Below are positions 37,901 through 42,448 of a DNA stretch of 64,000 bases, piece by piece. A program made the position numbers and the translations under genes. Position 1 is the stretch's first letter, and each line of letters opens with the position of its first letter. Source of the stretch: Atopsyche davidsoni (lineage: Eukaryota > Arthropoda > Insecta > Trichoptera > Hydrobiosidae); assembly GCA_022113835.1 (NCBI GenBank), contig JAILWY010000012.1:15128001-15192000 (forward strand). Reading direction: 5' to 3'. Under the pieces are notes generated by a model that saw only the letters and a program-made list of their open reading frames with translations, was not told where the DNA came from and made no database searches.

Positions 37901-40306
37901 TCTTACCTAACGATCTAAACTCTAATGTGTCCATTAAGACAAGACCTGCATCCTTCTGGCACAATTGCATGCAAATGCAAGTGTTCATAACAACTGGGAC
38001 TGGCTTCTTTATTTGTGCATCTGACTAATGGGACAGGGTACAACTGATCCCACATCCGGTCATCATCATTGTCATTCCATTACTTTCCCGTAAAAAATCC
38101 TATCATTCATCATCATTCATTAGCGTGACATTGAGAATAAGTTCTAGTAAGATTAACTGCTATTTTACAATACAGATTTCATTCAAAGATTGAGTTATTT
38201 TCGTAAATAAGTTTTATGTTTTTAATCAATAGTATCTCAAAAGATCATTAAAATATGATGAATTTGGATAATATGTAAGAGTTAAATGATTAGTTTTATT
38301 ATTTTAACTAAGCATCATACATTTTCGCTCCATTTATTCAATTTGTCATCACATCATTAGTAACAATCATTTTCATCGACTTGATGAGAAATCATCTTCA
38401 GTAAATAAAAAACTGAAAGACTTTCTATCCGAGAATCCATGACTAAAGAGGAATATTTTATTTAAAAATTTGTCCTAGAAATCAGGCAAATTTATTTCTA
38501 TATTTACTTTATTATATTGACTGACACTAAGGACGTTGACAATACCTAAATGACGTATAGTTATTTATAAATTTAGTGAAGATATATAATATTATTATTC
38601 TAATGGGGATATTATTACTACGTTTATATAATGGGGAAAAAATATTCAATAATCACGCTTATGACTCCTTTTTACCATGGCTCCTTTGTTTATAATCTTC
38701 AAAGTACCTTTTAATATTTATTTGGTATATAAAGATTCAATGTTTTTATTTTTTATTCTTGTATGTAATTAAAAATATCCTTTCTGTTATGGTGAACATA
38801 TTTTATTATTATTTATGTTAAATATTTTTATTATTTATTATGAAGTGGAAGATTCAAAGAATTAAATCGAGGTGTTGGACTTTACCTATTTCAATTTGGT
38901 GAAGACAAACTTTTCACAAACAATGTGTATTATGTATCATACACAGCACCCAGTACTAATATTCTTGTATAATAATGAAATAGGATGATGGAATATGAAA
39001 TAAAGTATACAACAACTATTTAACCAATGCAATACTAATCACATTATATTATTATTTTAGGTCCACATTTCAAAAGAATACTTACAGCTAGAGCCCATTG
39101 GATTGGTATTTGTGATGTTCTTCGCCCTTATTTTAGTTATTCAATTCACCGCTATGTTGTTCCATCGTTTTGGAACTCTTTCACATATTTTGGCTTCAAC
39201 AGAACTCGATTGGTACTTCTCAAAGAAGGTAAATAATTACTGCGCAATCTTTAACTTTCTAAAAGATTAATCCAGTAAATGGATAATAATAATTTATTTT
39301 ATTAGGCTGAAGATTTATCTCAAGATGCATTATTGGATAGAAATGCAGTTGCAATCGTCAAAGATTTGCAAAAACTTAATGGAATTGATGACGACTACGA
39401 AAATGATTCTGGTTCAGGACCTGATAGAGTGGGCAGGCGAAGAACCGTTCACAATCTAGAAAAAGCTCGGCAGAAGAAAAGGCACATAGGAACATTAGAC
39501 GTTGCCTTCAAGAAGCGATTCTTCAATCTGAATAATACAGAGGGTGCAGGTAAAAAACTTTCAATTTATTATTGTATTAACAGAAAAATTTATATTTACA
39601 TGTAACATTAAAAATATTTTTTTATTGTATCACCAGGAACACCAGTTTTGAACAGAAAAATGACAATGAGAAGAGAGACCATCAAAGCACTTGAAGTACG
39701 ACGAAACTCAATCATGGCAGAAAAGAGAAAATCGCAAATGCAAACCCTTGGAGCAAACAATGAATATGGCGTATCTGGAGTAAGTTCAAGAATCTGGTCT
39801 TATAATTATTCTAACCTTATTAGTAAATTTACTCTAGATTGGTTACAAGATTAAAAAAACCATAACACTACAATATAAATCGGACAACTCAGTAGCCTCT
39901 TCAATGAAAATAATAGTACTGGCTAACGTATATATAGCAATTGATACTCAACAATACAATAATTTTGTCACTCTACCTCCTGAGATATATTTTATGTGTC
40001 TGAAATAAAAAAGACTAAAAATCTTCTTTTCTGGAAATAACAAATTATTGTTACAAAGTTATAACCACTACAAATCATCATGTGTTATTGATTCCATAAT
40101 TTTTATTTGTCTAGTTGAATAACAACCCAGGAGTACCGGTGCGCAGTATGAGGACATCAAACGCAGGCATATCTGTAAAGGACGTGTTTCCCGACCCAGG
40201 TGGTCAGGTGAACAGAGCGTATGATCCTGATATGGGTGATGACGAAACTAACTCAGTAAGACTAGGCCGACAGAGTCAAGTCACGTTCCAAGGAAGATAT
40301 CAATGA
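1828..40306 (+). CDS. CHS1: Chitin synthase 1 (CHS-A), whole spliced gene
   Basis: Chitin synthase 1 is a plasma-membrane family-2 glycosyltransferase that polymerises UDP-GlcNAc into chitin for cuticle and trachea. The hand-joined 2a/16a/20a form has 1568 residues, close to the roughly 1565 usual for Lepidoptera. Order seen: acidic N-terminus; about ten N-terminal membrane helices (residues 70-490); catalytic domain with TLDGDIDF (D738, D740), GEDRW (841-845) and QRRRW (879-883); five-helix cluster (917-1058); cytosolic linker; NPYWIDD motif; a final helix pair (exons 20 and 21); and a basic cytosolic tail. Three positions have two exon choices: 2a/2b, 16a/16b and 20a/20b. All junctions are GT-AG and keep phase. 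QRRRW and EDR are the family's signature. Insects have a second gene, CHS2, for gut chitin; the 20a/20b pair and the sequence place this one as CHS1. An untranslated exon 1 is inferred upstream because exon 2a starts at a splice acceptor. Confidence 0.97.
9954..9981. repeat. Perfect 12-bp inverted repeat with 4-base loop
   Basis: AAGGATATTATC, then TCCT, then GATAATATCCTT: the arms are exact reverse complements. It sits in a block that is richer in GC than its surroundings within the CHS1 first intron. It could be a hairpin or a dimeric binding site with GATA cores; function is not shown. Confidence 0.7.
10195..10505. promoter_or_regulatory. GC-rich intronic block, candidate enhancer or promoter
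   Basis: This block stands out from AT-rich intron by its CpG content and lack of stop codons on both strands (108 codons open on plus, 83 on minus). Neither translation shows a known domain or a splice context, so the openness is best explained by base composition. It ends with CAAAATGGCGGCGGG, like a Pho/YY1-type motif. I regard it as candidate regulatory DNA, not a gene. Confidence 0.35.
12944..13140 (-). repeat. Dispersed repeat, copy 1 (other copy at 45440-45592)
   Basis: The reverse complement of this stretch aligns with 45440-45592. Shared pieces include AGGGGTAT-CTTA-AATAC, TATGTGGCT-TCCCCTG and AAAATATGTGTAAAAAAA followed by GTTGAAGAAT. The two copies lie 32 kb apart in opposite orientation. 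I do not recognise the element class; it has no visible terminal inverted repeats. Confidence 0.6.
14225..14460. promoter_or_regulatory. Less AT-rich intronic block, candidate regulatory DNA
   Basis: A block of mixed composition with E-box-like CACCTGGTG and CAGCTG words and ATCGATCGGTGATGCAT just upstream (about 14165). It is open on both strands for 67-84 codons but shows no domain or splice context. Candidate regulatory sequence only. Confidence 0.25.
17365..17387. repeat. AT dinucleotide microsatellite
   Basis: About eleven uninterrupted AT/TA units in intronic sequence. A simple-sequence repeat with no sign of function. Confidence 0.9.
18743..18796 (-). mobile_element. LINE 3-prime end fragment, reverse orientation
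   Basis: The reverse complement reads CTCAGTGAAATGGTCGC, then CCTCTGAGAAGAG and an AT-rich end. This matches the tails at 30120-30200, 31697-31785, 47430-47806, 49618-49715 and 52115-52222. Only the extreme end of the element is present. Confidence 0.6.
18908..19189. mobile_element. pogo-like non-autonomous DNA transposon
   Basis: The left end CAGTAAAACGTCGATATAAC and right end CACTGTTTTACCG are inverted relatives (CAGTAAAAC against CGGTAAAAC), flanked on both sides by TA, the target duplication of the Tc1/mariner/pogo group. The end words, with further copies of ATAACGGAC / TTAACGGAC inside, resemble pogo/Tigger termini. At 282 bp it carries no transposase; overlapping open frames are by-products of the A/T runs. 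Confidence 0.7.
19440..19873 (+). promoter_or_regulatory. Candidate promoter and 5-prime leader of the exon 2b transcript
   Basis: A CpG-rich block (19440-19620) stands in AT-rich intron just upstream of start exon 2b, then a poly-A run (19680-19700) and a mixed leader to 19873. Two short upstream ATGs precede the main start. ATG at 19836 is followed by one codon and TAG. ATG at 19845 opens a frame that overlaps the main start out of frame. Both have T at -3 (weak), whereas the main ATG at 19874 is strong. Alternatively part of the leader is intronic: a possible acceptor TAATATTTTAG ends near 19751. The transcription start cannot be placed from sequence. Confidence 0.45.
19874..20004 (+). CDS. 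CHS1: CHS1 exon 2b: alternative start exon, 44 residues
   Basis: ATG in strong context (GCAACATGG) opens 43 codons starting [17 protein letters not shown] and ending in a Tyr/Ser/Asn-rich stretch ([18 protein letters not shown]). The donor at 20005 is GTAATA. It stops in phase 2 (last two bases AG), exactly as exon 2a does, so it splices in frame to exon 3 and again gives serine there. It therefore replaces the acidic 2a N-terminus. Alternative 2a/2b start exons with separate promoters are reported for Ostrinia furnacalis CHSA. The frame from 19845 ends in phase 1 and cannot splice in frame, so 19874 is preferred. Confidence 0.8.
21274..21395. mobile_element. TCTACACACG-family element, degenerate copy
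   Basis: It starts GCCGTCTACACACGATGCACC and later reads GGGACGCTATTGACTG then GCAACCGG-like/GTTGCAAGTTG words. This matches the better preserved copy at 23434-23597, where the same words form inverted ends. Probably a non-autonomous DNA transposon. Confidence 0.5.
23434..23597. mobile_element. TCTACACACG-family MITE with long inverted ends
   Basis: The left arm (about 23434-23482) carries GCAATAAATTGTGCCAC, AACTTGCAG and CCAATAGTGTC. The right arm (about 23539-23597) carries their reverse complements: GACACTATTGACTAGCTGCAAGTTGG, then GATTTGTTGCTACGTGTGTAGAGGC. Arms of about 50 bp with a short centre and no coding capacity make this a MITE. Single arms of the same family occur at 57704-57775 and 62371-62430. 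The target duplication was not resolved. Confidence 0.65.
26020..26290. promoter_or_regulatory. Intronic block of higher GC, candidate regulatory DNA
   Basis: Both strands are open for 90-91 codons, which is unusual in AT-rich intron, but the translations have no known domain and no matching splice phase. Contains GGTGATTACTGAAGTGATTA (two GATTA cores) and CATGGCGGAT. Candidate enhancer; a coding role is not excluded. Confidence 0.25.
27125..27475. other. GC-richer block of unknown nature, possible repeat
   Basis: Both strands are open over most of this block (113 codons on plus from 27135; 64 and 73 on minus). It includes TGGACAAGAAATTGTCCA, an 18-bp perfect palindrome (27296-27313), and tracts such as CCACCCGGTGGC. 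The composition and palindrome suggest a dispersed element or regulatory block. I could not assign it, and no second copy was seen in the window. Confidence 0.3.
27702..28166 (+). mobile_element. piggyBac-like transposon, internally deleted
   Basis: TTAA flanks both ends, and the inverted ends read TTAACACACTAAAAGC (left) and GCTTAAAGTGTGTTAA (right), the hallmark of piggyBac-group elements. The 465 bp keep only the start of a transposase frame (see 27844-28083). It ends 111 bp before the exon 3 acceptor. GGGTACTAGTACCC is a palindrome inside the left end. Confidence 0.85.
27844..28083 (+). pseudogene. piggyBac transposase N-terminal remnant
   Basis: The frame ATG at 27844 is broken by TAG at 27853-27855. 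It then reads about 75 codons to TAG at 28081-28083. The fragment has an acidic stretch ([14 protein letters not shown]) and then [12 protein letters not shown] and [15 protein letters not shown], like the start of the DDE_Tnp_1_7 transposase domain of piggyBac proteins. The catalytic region is missing, so it cannot be active. Confidence 0.8.
28278..28522 (+). CDS. CHS1: CHS1 exon 3: first shared exon, residues 33-115
   Basis: Acceptor TTTTATTTTCAG. It reads [18 protein letters not shown], typical of insect CHS1 just before the first membrane helix, then helix 1 ([17 protein letters not shown]) and a short loop with TYCNKQL. It enters in phase 2 and leaves in phase 1 at GTAAGA, so both 2a and 2b can join it. 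Confidence 0.95.
28523..31044. other. Intron 3 of CHS1, with a LINE remnant
   Basis: 2.5 kb of AT-rich intron. A decayed LINE C-terminal end occupies 29941-30200. No extra CHS1 exon was found. Around 30240-30400 there is a less AT-rich stretch (GGTGGTTTACC, TACCACGTGGGCG) that may be another old repeat. Confidence 0.55.
29941..30200 (+). mobile_element. LINE C-terminal and 3-prime remnant
   Basis: It reads TATGTCACAAATGAGAGAG, a gap, AAGGTCTCCTATTAC, GGTCATTGGAAA, then GACTGGCCCAGGATA and AATGGTCACCAACCTCCTCT. These match the fuller copy at 47430-47806 in the same order. The frame is broken many times. Confidence 0.7.
31045..31211 (+). CDS. CHS1: CHS1 exon 4, residues 115-170
   Basis: Encodes the loop and helix 2 ([18 protein letters not shown]) and ends with [12 protein letters not shown]. 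Enters phase 1, leaves phase 0 (donor GTAAGT). Strongly conserved in insect chitin synthases. Confidence 0.95.
31292..31619 (+). CDS. CHS1: CHS1 exon 5, residues 171-280
   Basis: Largest shared exon here (328 bp). It contains four hydrophobic segments: [35 protein letters not shown], a helix around [15 protein letters not shown], and [15 protein letters not shown], followed by [11 protein letters not shown]. Phase 0 in, phase 1 out (GTAAAT). Confidence 0.95.
31697..31785 (+). mobile_element. LINE 3-prime end fragment in CHS1 intron 5
   Basis: AAGACTGACCCAGGATAAAT, then AATGGTTGCCAACC and GAAGAGAGGCACTCAAAGAA: the same tail as 52115-52222 and the other copies. It lies in the short intron between exons 5 and 6, 78 bp downstream of exon 5. 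Confidence 0.7.
31866..32065 (+). CDS. CHS1: CHS1 exon 6, residues 280-346
   Basis: Reads [20 protein letters not shown], then helix [20 protein letters not shown], then the loop [13 protein letters not shown]. Phase 1 in, phase 0 out (GTAATT). Confidence 0.95.
32153..32471 (+). CDS. CHS1: CHS1 exon 7, residues 347-453
   Basis: Two membrane helices ([20 protein letters not shown] and [19 protein letters not shown]) with the extracellular-type loop [20 protein letters not shown]. Phase 0 in, phase 1 out (GTACGT). Confidence 0.95.
32679..32899 (+). CDS. CHS1: CHS1 exon 8, residues 453-526
   Basis: Helix [20 protein letters not shown], then [20 protein letters not shown], where the chain enters the cytosol, and [11 protein letters not shown]. 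Phase 1 in, phase 0 out (GTAATA). Confidence 0.95.
32977..33092 (+). CDS. CHS1: CHS1 exon 9, residues 527-565
   Basis: Charged cytosolic linker before the catalytic domain ([19 protein letters not shown]). Phase 0 in, phase 2 out (AG/GTACAA). Confidence 0.93.
33209..33360 (+). CDS. CHS1: CHS1 exon 10, start of catalytic domain, residues 565-616
   Basis: Carries the conserved [12 protein letters not shown] motif that opens the chitin synthase catalytic region, then [20 protein letters not shown]. Phase 2 in, phase 1 out (GTAAAT). Confidence 0.96.
33461..33723 (+). CDS. CHS1: CHS1 exon 11, catalytic domain, residues 616-703
   Basis: Reads [20 protein letters not shown], later [19 protein letters not shown] and a basic end ([12 protein letters not shown]). 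Part of the nucleotide-sugar binding fold. Phase 1 in, phase 0 out (GTATTC). Confidence 0.96.
33827..34037 (+). CDS. CHS1: CHS1 exon 12 with DGD motif, residues 704-774
   Basis: Contains [15 protein letters not shown]738 and D740 correspond to the metal/UDP-binding aspartates of family-2 glycosyltransferases. It ends CGRIHPIGS. Phase 0 in, phase 1 out (GTTAGA). Confidence 0.97.
34115..34315 (+). CDS. CHS1: CHS1 exon 13, acceptor-site region, residues 774-841
   Basis: Reads [20 protein letters not shown], then [19 protein letters not shown], both invariant stretches of chitin synthases near the growing-chain end. Phase 1 in, phase 1 out (GTTAGC). Confidence 0.97.
34455..34681 (+). CDS. CHS1: CHS1 exon 14 with EDR and QRRRW, residues 841-916
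   Basis: [20 protein letters not shown] holds the catalytic-base EDR motif, and [14 protein letters not shown] is the chitin synthase signature that binds the growing chain. It ends ISMPYISYL at the start of the five-helix cluster. Phase 1 in, phase 0 out (GTATGT). Confidence 0.97.
34899..35066 (+). CDS. CHS1: CHS1 exon 15, channel helices 1-2, residues 917-972
   Basis: Two hydrophobic helices, [20 protein letters not shown] and [12 protein letters not shown], joined by a short loop, then TCKSEIQ. These are the first two helices of the five-helix cluster. Phase 0 on both sides, so it can join either 16a or 16b. The leading ATG codons are not a start. Confidence 0.96.
35181..35486 (+). CDS. 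CHS1: CHS1 exon 16a, channel helices 3-5 (usual form), residues 973-1074
   Basis: This is the sequence known from CHS1 proteins: [89 protein letters not shown]. It encodes the last three helices of the five-helix cluster. The helix from SIPSMY to NLNV is the region where benzoylurea and etoxazole resistance changes map in other arthropods. 306 bp, phase 0 on both sides. The acceptor is pyrimidine-rich; the donor GTTTGT is weaker than most donors of this gene, which would suit regulated use. A homologous second copy follows 258 bp downstream (16b). Confidence 0.97.
35745..36059 (+). CDS. CHS1: CHS1 exon 16b, alternative channel helices 3-5
   Basis: A second version of exon 16: 315 bp, phase 0 on both sides, acceptor TTTCTTTTAACTAACAG, donor GAG/GTAAAT. 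It aligns to 16a with no gap over 102 residues, about 49 identities by hand count, plus three extra residues (TPE) at the end. Kept: [25 protein letters not shown]. Changed: [10 protein letters not shown] becomes [10 protein letters not shown], and a glutamate ([12 protein letters not shown]) sits where helix 4 of 16a has serine. Open frame, intact splice sites and family-specific conservation show that it is an exon under selection. Phase and homology suggest mutual exclusion with 16a; inclusion of both would stay in frame but add three helices. I know of no published description. Confidence 0.9.
36281..36528 (+). CDS. CHS1: CHS1 exon 17, cytosolic linker, residues 1075-1157
   Basis: Starts with a charged, coiled-coil-like stretch ([20 protein letters not shown]), then [26 protein letters not shown] and a second heptad-like end ([16 protein letters not shown]). 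Insect CHS1 has a coiled coil after the five-helix cluster. Phase 0 in, phase 2 out (AG/GTAATC). Confidence 0.95.
36662..36821 (+). CDS. CHS1: CHS1 exon 18, variable linker, residues 1157-1210
   Basis: [20 protein letters not shown], then an acidic Ser/Asn-rich stretch ([20 protein letters not shown]). Low-complexity cytosolic linker. RRRST looks like a basic phosphorylation site; this is inference. Phase 2 in, phase 0 out (GTATTA). Confidence 0.93.
36910..37062 (+). CDS. CHS1: CHS1 exon 19, residues 1211-1261
   Basis: [20 protein letters not shown], then [18 protein letters not shown]: the NPYWI(D/E)D and WxxLLxRYLYP motifs precede the alternative exon in all insect CHS1 proteins. Phase 0 on both sides (donor GTATAA). 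Confidence 0.95.
37333..37509 (+). CDS. CHS1: CHS1 exon 20a (literature 19a), residues 1262-1320
   Basis: First of the known mutually exclusive pair. It has a cytosolic lead ([14 protein letters not shown]), helix [20 protein letters not shown], then [18 protein letters not shown] with an N-glycosylation sequon (NIT). 177 bp, phase 0 on both sides, donor GTAATG, rather plain acceptor CACTGATTTTAG. Exons 19a and 19b give tissue- and stage-specific CHS1 forms in many insects. Confidence 0.96.
37510..37677 (+). promoter_or_regulatory. Intron between 20a and 20b, unusually open and GC-richer
   Basis: 168 bp. The frame of exon 20a stays open for 39 more codons to TGA at 37627-37629, which is long for this AT-rich genome. 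The stretch is not AT-rich like the other introns. It probably carries splicing control sequence; a read-through protein is also possible but has no family support. Confidence 0.35.
37678..37854 (+). CDS. CHS1: CHS1 exon 20b (literature 19b), residues 1262-1320
   Basis: Second member of the pair, exactly the same length (177 bp) and phase as 20a. It reads [14 protein letters not shown], helix [20 protein letters not shown], then [18 protein letters not shown]. Differences from 20a are concentrated before the helix and after it. Donor GAG/GTACAG is directly followed by a 16-bp palindrome. In other insects the 19b form is linked to trachea and early stages. Confidence 0.96.
37855..38034 (+). 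promoter_or_regulatory. Candidate splicing control block after exon 20b
   Basis: The first 170 bases of this 1.2-kb intron are GC-richer than the rest and keep the 20b frame open for 57 codons, to TAA at 38026-38028. It begins with the palindrome CAGCTGCGCGCAGCTG (37858-37873) inside the donor region and contains TGCATG (37966-37971), the Rbfox-type (UGCAUG) site. The rest of the intron, to 39060, is AT-rich with nothing recognised. Confidence 0.4.
39061..39228 (+). CDS. CHS1: CHS1 exon 21, last membrane helix, residues 1321-1376
   Basis: [20 protein letters not shown], then helix [19 protein letters not shown] and [15 protein letters not shown]. Pairs with the helix of exon 20 to form the C-terminal two-helix unit. 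Phase 0 on both sides (GTAAAT). Confidence 0.95.
39306..39549 (+). CDS. CHS1: CHS1 exon 22, cytosolic tail, residues 1377-1458
   Basis: Tail with [20 protein letters not shown], then a basic stretch ([19 protein letters not shown]) and [12 protein letters not shown], all typical of insect CHS1. Phase 0 in, phase 1 out (GTAAAA). Confidence 0.94.
39637..39779 (+). CDS. CHS1: CHS1 exon 23, cytosolic tail, residues 1458-1505
   Basis: Basic tail ([20 protein letters not shown], then [13 protein letters not shown]). Phase 1 in, phase 0 out at GTAAGT. Confidence 0.93.
40115..40306 (+). CDS. CHS1: CHS1 exon 24, C-terminus and stop
   Basis: Starts [20 protein letters not shown], continues [12 protein letters not shown] and ends [12 protein letters not shown], then TGA at 40304-40306. 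The [13 protein letters not shown] ending fits lepidopteran CHS1. Phase 0 in. Confidence 0.95.
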   Translation: MNNNPGVPVRSMRTSNAGISVKDVFPDPGGQVNRAYDPDMGDDETNSVRLGRQSQVTFQGRYQ

Positions 40307-40560
40307 TTACGTCTGATGTTTACTGCTAAGCGACACTGTTTGGTTGAAATAGTCACTCAATCAAATTGAAGTGTTTTATTTAAAGTACTGCCTTACGATT
40401 AAATTAGACAAAAAGTGGTTGAAGTTAGCAACCGTTAGTTTTAAATGAACTATTTATATTGTATAATTTTGTATCTTTATTTTTCATCCTTTAATTTTTT
40501 TTTATCCCATTACTTTTAACTTAAAAATTAAGTAAATAAAATATTGTTTTTACCGTCAAT
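40307..40560 (+). terminator. CHS1 3-prime UTR with poly(A) signal
   Basis: AATAAA at 40535-40540 lies 230 bp past the stop and is followed by a GT-containing stretch. A second AATAAA is at 40713-40718. Which is used cannot be told from sequence. Confidence 0.6.
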
Positions 40561-41425
40561 GTAAAATTTTCCACGAAGAAATTACTTATGTGATATTTTT
40601 TCAATAATTATGCTCTATATAATTATGTGTTCTTTATTAAAAAAGAGAAATTATTAATTTTACTTTAATGATAATGTAATTTCTACCAATGAGTAGATGA
40701 TGAAATTATAAAAATAAACATAAGGAAAAAATACAAAATTGAATATTAGTTGTTTTTTATTTTATTTTATATGTATCTAATAAATATTTCCATAAAAAAA
40801 TTCACAGGATGCATTAGCATATCACTATAAATAAAAATATATACGAAAACCTACTCATGCATAAACTTACTACATTACACATAATGCAAAATGCTGCTTT
40901 TCTTTATTAATGCATTTATTTGTGATAAATAATAATTACAAAGTTAGCAGTAAAGTAGTGTTAAGGTCAATTCCGACACATTTGTGGCATTATATTATCA
41001 AACCCGACGCGCATGATACTATAAACCTCTAATTGGTCATGGTTTTTAGCTTTTGCATCAACACCGATAATTTTATGAATAATTGGTTCTTATTGAAGAC
41101 AACATGACTTCATTATACGATTATGAGCTATATTAATATATGATGTATATTAAATGATTAGATGTTAGCTTTTATCTTTTAATTGGTATAAATATAGTTT
41201 TCAGGGGTCTTCTGCCTCGGATGCCACTACTTTATCTTTTTGACACGATGAATTGAATATAACGATAACAGCAAGACAGTAGTGCGTTCTCAAAATACTT
41301 ACATAATTCACCCCAAGAGTATGTAAATACGAAAGTAAATTTTGAATTTATTTATTTAAATGTAGTACCAAATTTAATAAGTTATATCTTTAATCAAATG
41401 ATCAAATGTATATTAACTAATAGAT

Positions 41426-41859
41426 CAGGGTTGGCTAACTTTTGTGTGTGATTTACTTTATATCTCAATAATCTATCTCACTATCTATCTCAAAAATGTG
41501 TCGTGATCGACTTGTTGCCATAGGCGTAGTCTGAAAAAGGAGATGGAGGTGTGAAATGCATACTATTATGTTTCAATACGAAGTACACTCTTACAAGCTA
41601 TGGGTAGGAAAGCAAATTATATGTTCAAACATTTGTATCTACCTACATGAAAAATAACAATTATTTAACGGGACAAAAAAGTCACACCCAGAAGATAAGT
41701 ATGAGAATGCCAATTCAAACAGGTGTGTAGATCCAAAACAAGAATAAATATATTTTATATTAGTGGTCTATGTATCATGTAGTCTAATCGGTTTCTAAGT
41801 TGAGACATTACTTGCAATCAACCAATATTGGCTTCACGATTGACTTGTGGCCACCTTTA
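41426..41859 (+). mobile_element. hAT-type MITE, family M1 copy 1
   Basis: Left end CAGGGTTGGCTAACTTTTGT and right end TTGTGGCCACCTTTA are degenerate inverted relatives. Flanks TAATAGAT and CTATAGAC share ATAGA, a possible decayed 8-bp target duplication. Internal words (AAGCTATGGGTA, ATATGTTCAAACAT, GTATCTACCTAC, ACAGGTGTGTAGATCC) match the reverse complement of 57172-57528. No coding capacity. Confidence 0.65.
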
Positions 41860-42004
41860 CTATAGACATTTAAAATATTACAAAAATCTGGTATCTGACC
41901 AACTAATTTTATTTGCACAAAGAATTTTACCAGTGAGATTTAAGGAAAAAAACATTTTTATTTTTATAAATATACAATTATAAAAGATACATTTTAACAA
42001 ACGA

Positions 42005-42210
42005 AAAGAGTTTCAAGGTAAAAAAAAAAATTATTAACAATATTGTAAATTATTGTAGGTAGATTGAATTTTTTTATATAAGTTAATTTTTATAACATCA
42101 ATGAAAAATTTAATTTAAAAATGAAAATAGTTTAAAGGTAAATTTTTTTTTTTTAAATTGTCATAAATTATTGTAGGTTGATTGAATTTTTTTTTATTTA
42201 CCAACTGTTT
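42005..42210. repeat. Imperfect tandem duplication, unit about 120 bp
   Basis: AAATTATTGTAGGTAGATTGAATTTTTTT recurs as AAATTATTGTAGGTTGATTG plus a T run, each preceded by AGTTT(C/A)AA(G)GGTAAA and an A or T run. The second unit is shortened. AT-rich; function unknown. Confidence 0.7.
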
Positions 42211-42391
42211 TAAAATAGATACCTGACCATTAAAAAGTAGCATTTATTCATTTTAAAAAATGTTGTTTGGTTAATATTATGGCAACACTATCAGCTTGAC
42301 AGTTGCCTTGTCCATTGCATACCAGTTTTGTCTGATTTGATGATAATCAAAATATTGTAAAAAGGTACACTTCTTTCACATATTCGCTAAA

Positions 42392-42448
42392 ATGCTGACC
42401 GAAAACATAGCGAAATTAGCCGCCGATTTGGAAAAACAGGAATTAGAG
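42392..42448 (+). CDS. CSN8: CSN8 exon 1, residues 1-19
   Basis: ATG in context CTAAAATGC, encoding MLTENIAKLAADLEKQELE. The donor GTACAA leaves phase 0. There is no better in-frame ATG upstream before a stop. Confidence 0.85.

Larger units (their letters stand above)
40561..42391. other. Intergenic region between CHS1 and CSN8
   Basis: 1.8 kb, AT-rich, no gene found. It contains a hAT-type MITE (41426-41859) and an imperfect tandem duplication (42005-42210). The last 100 bp, with GCAACACTATCAGC and CAGTTGCC, should contain the CSN8 promoter; no TATA box is clear. Confidence 0.6.

Noticed and set aside
38029..39060. Possible third copy of exon 20
   Set aside because: No frame with the conserved helix and WPLG-KTNITY motif was found in this intron.
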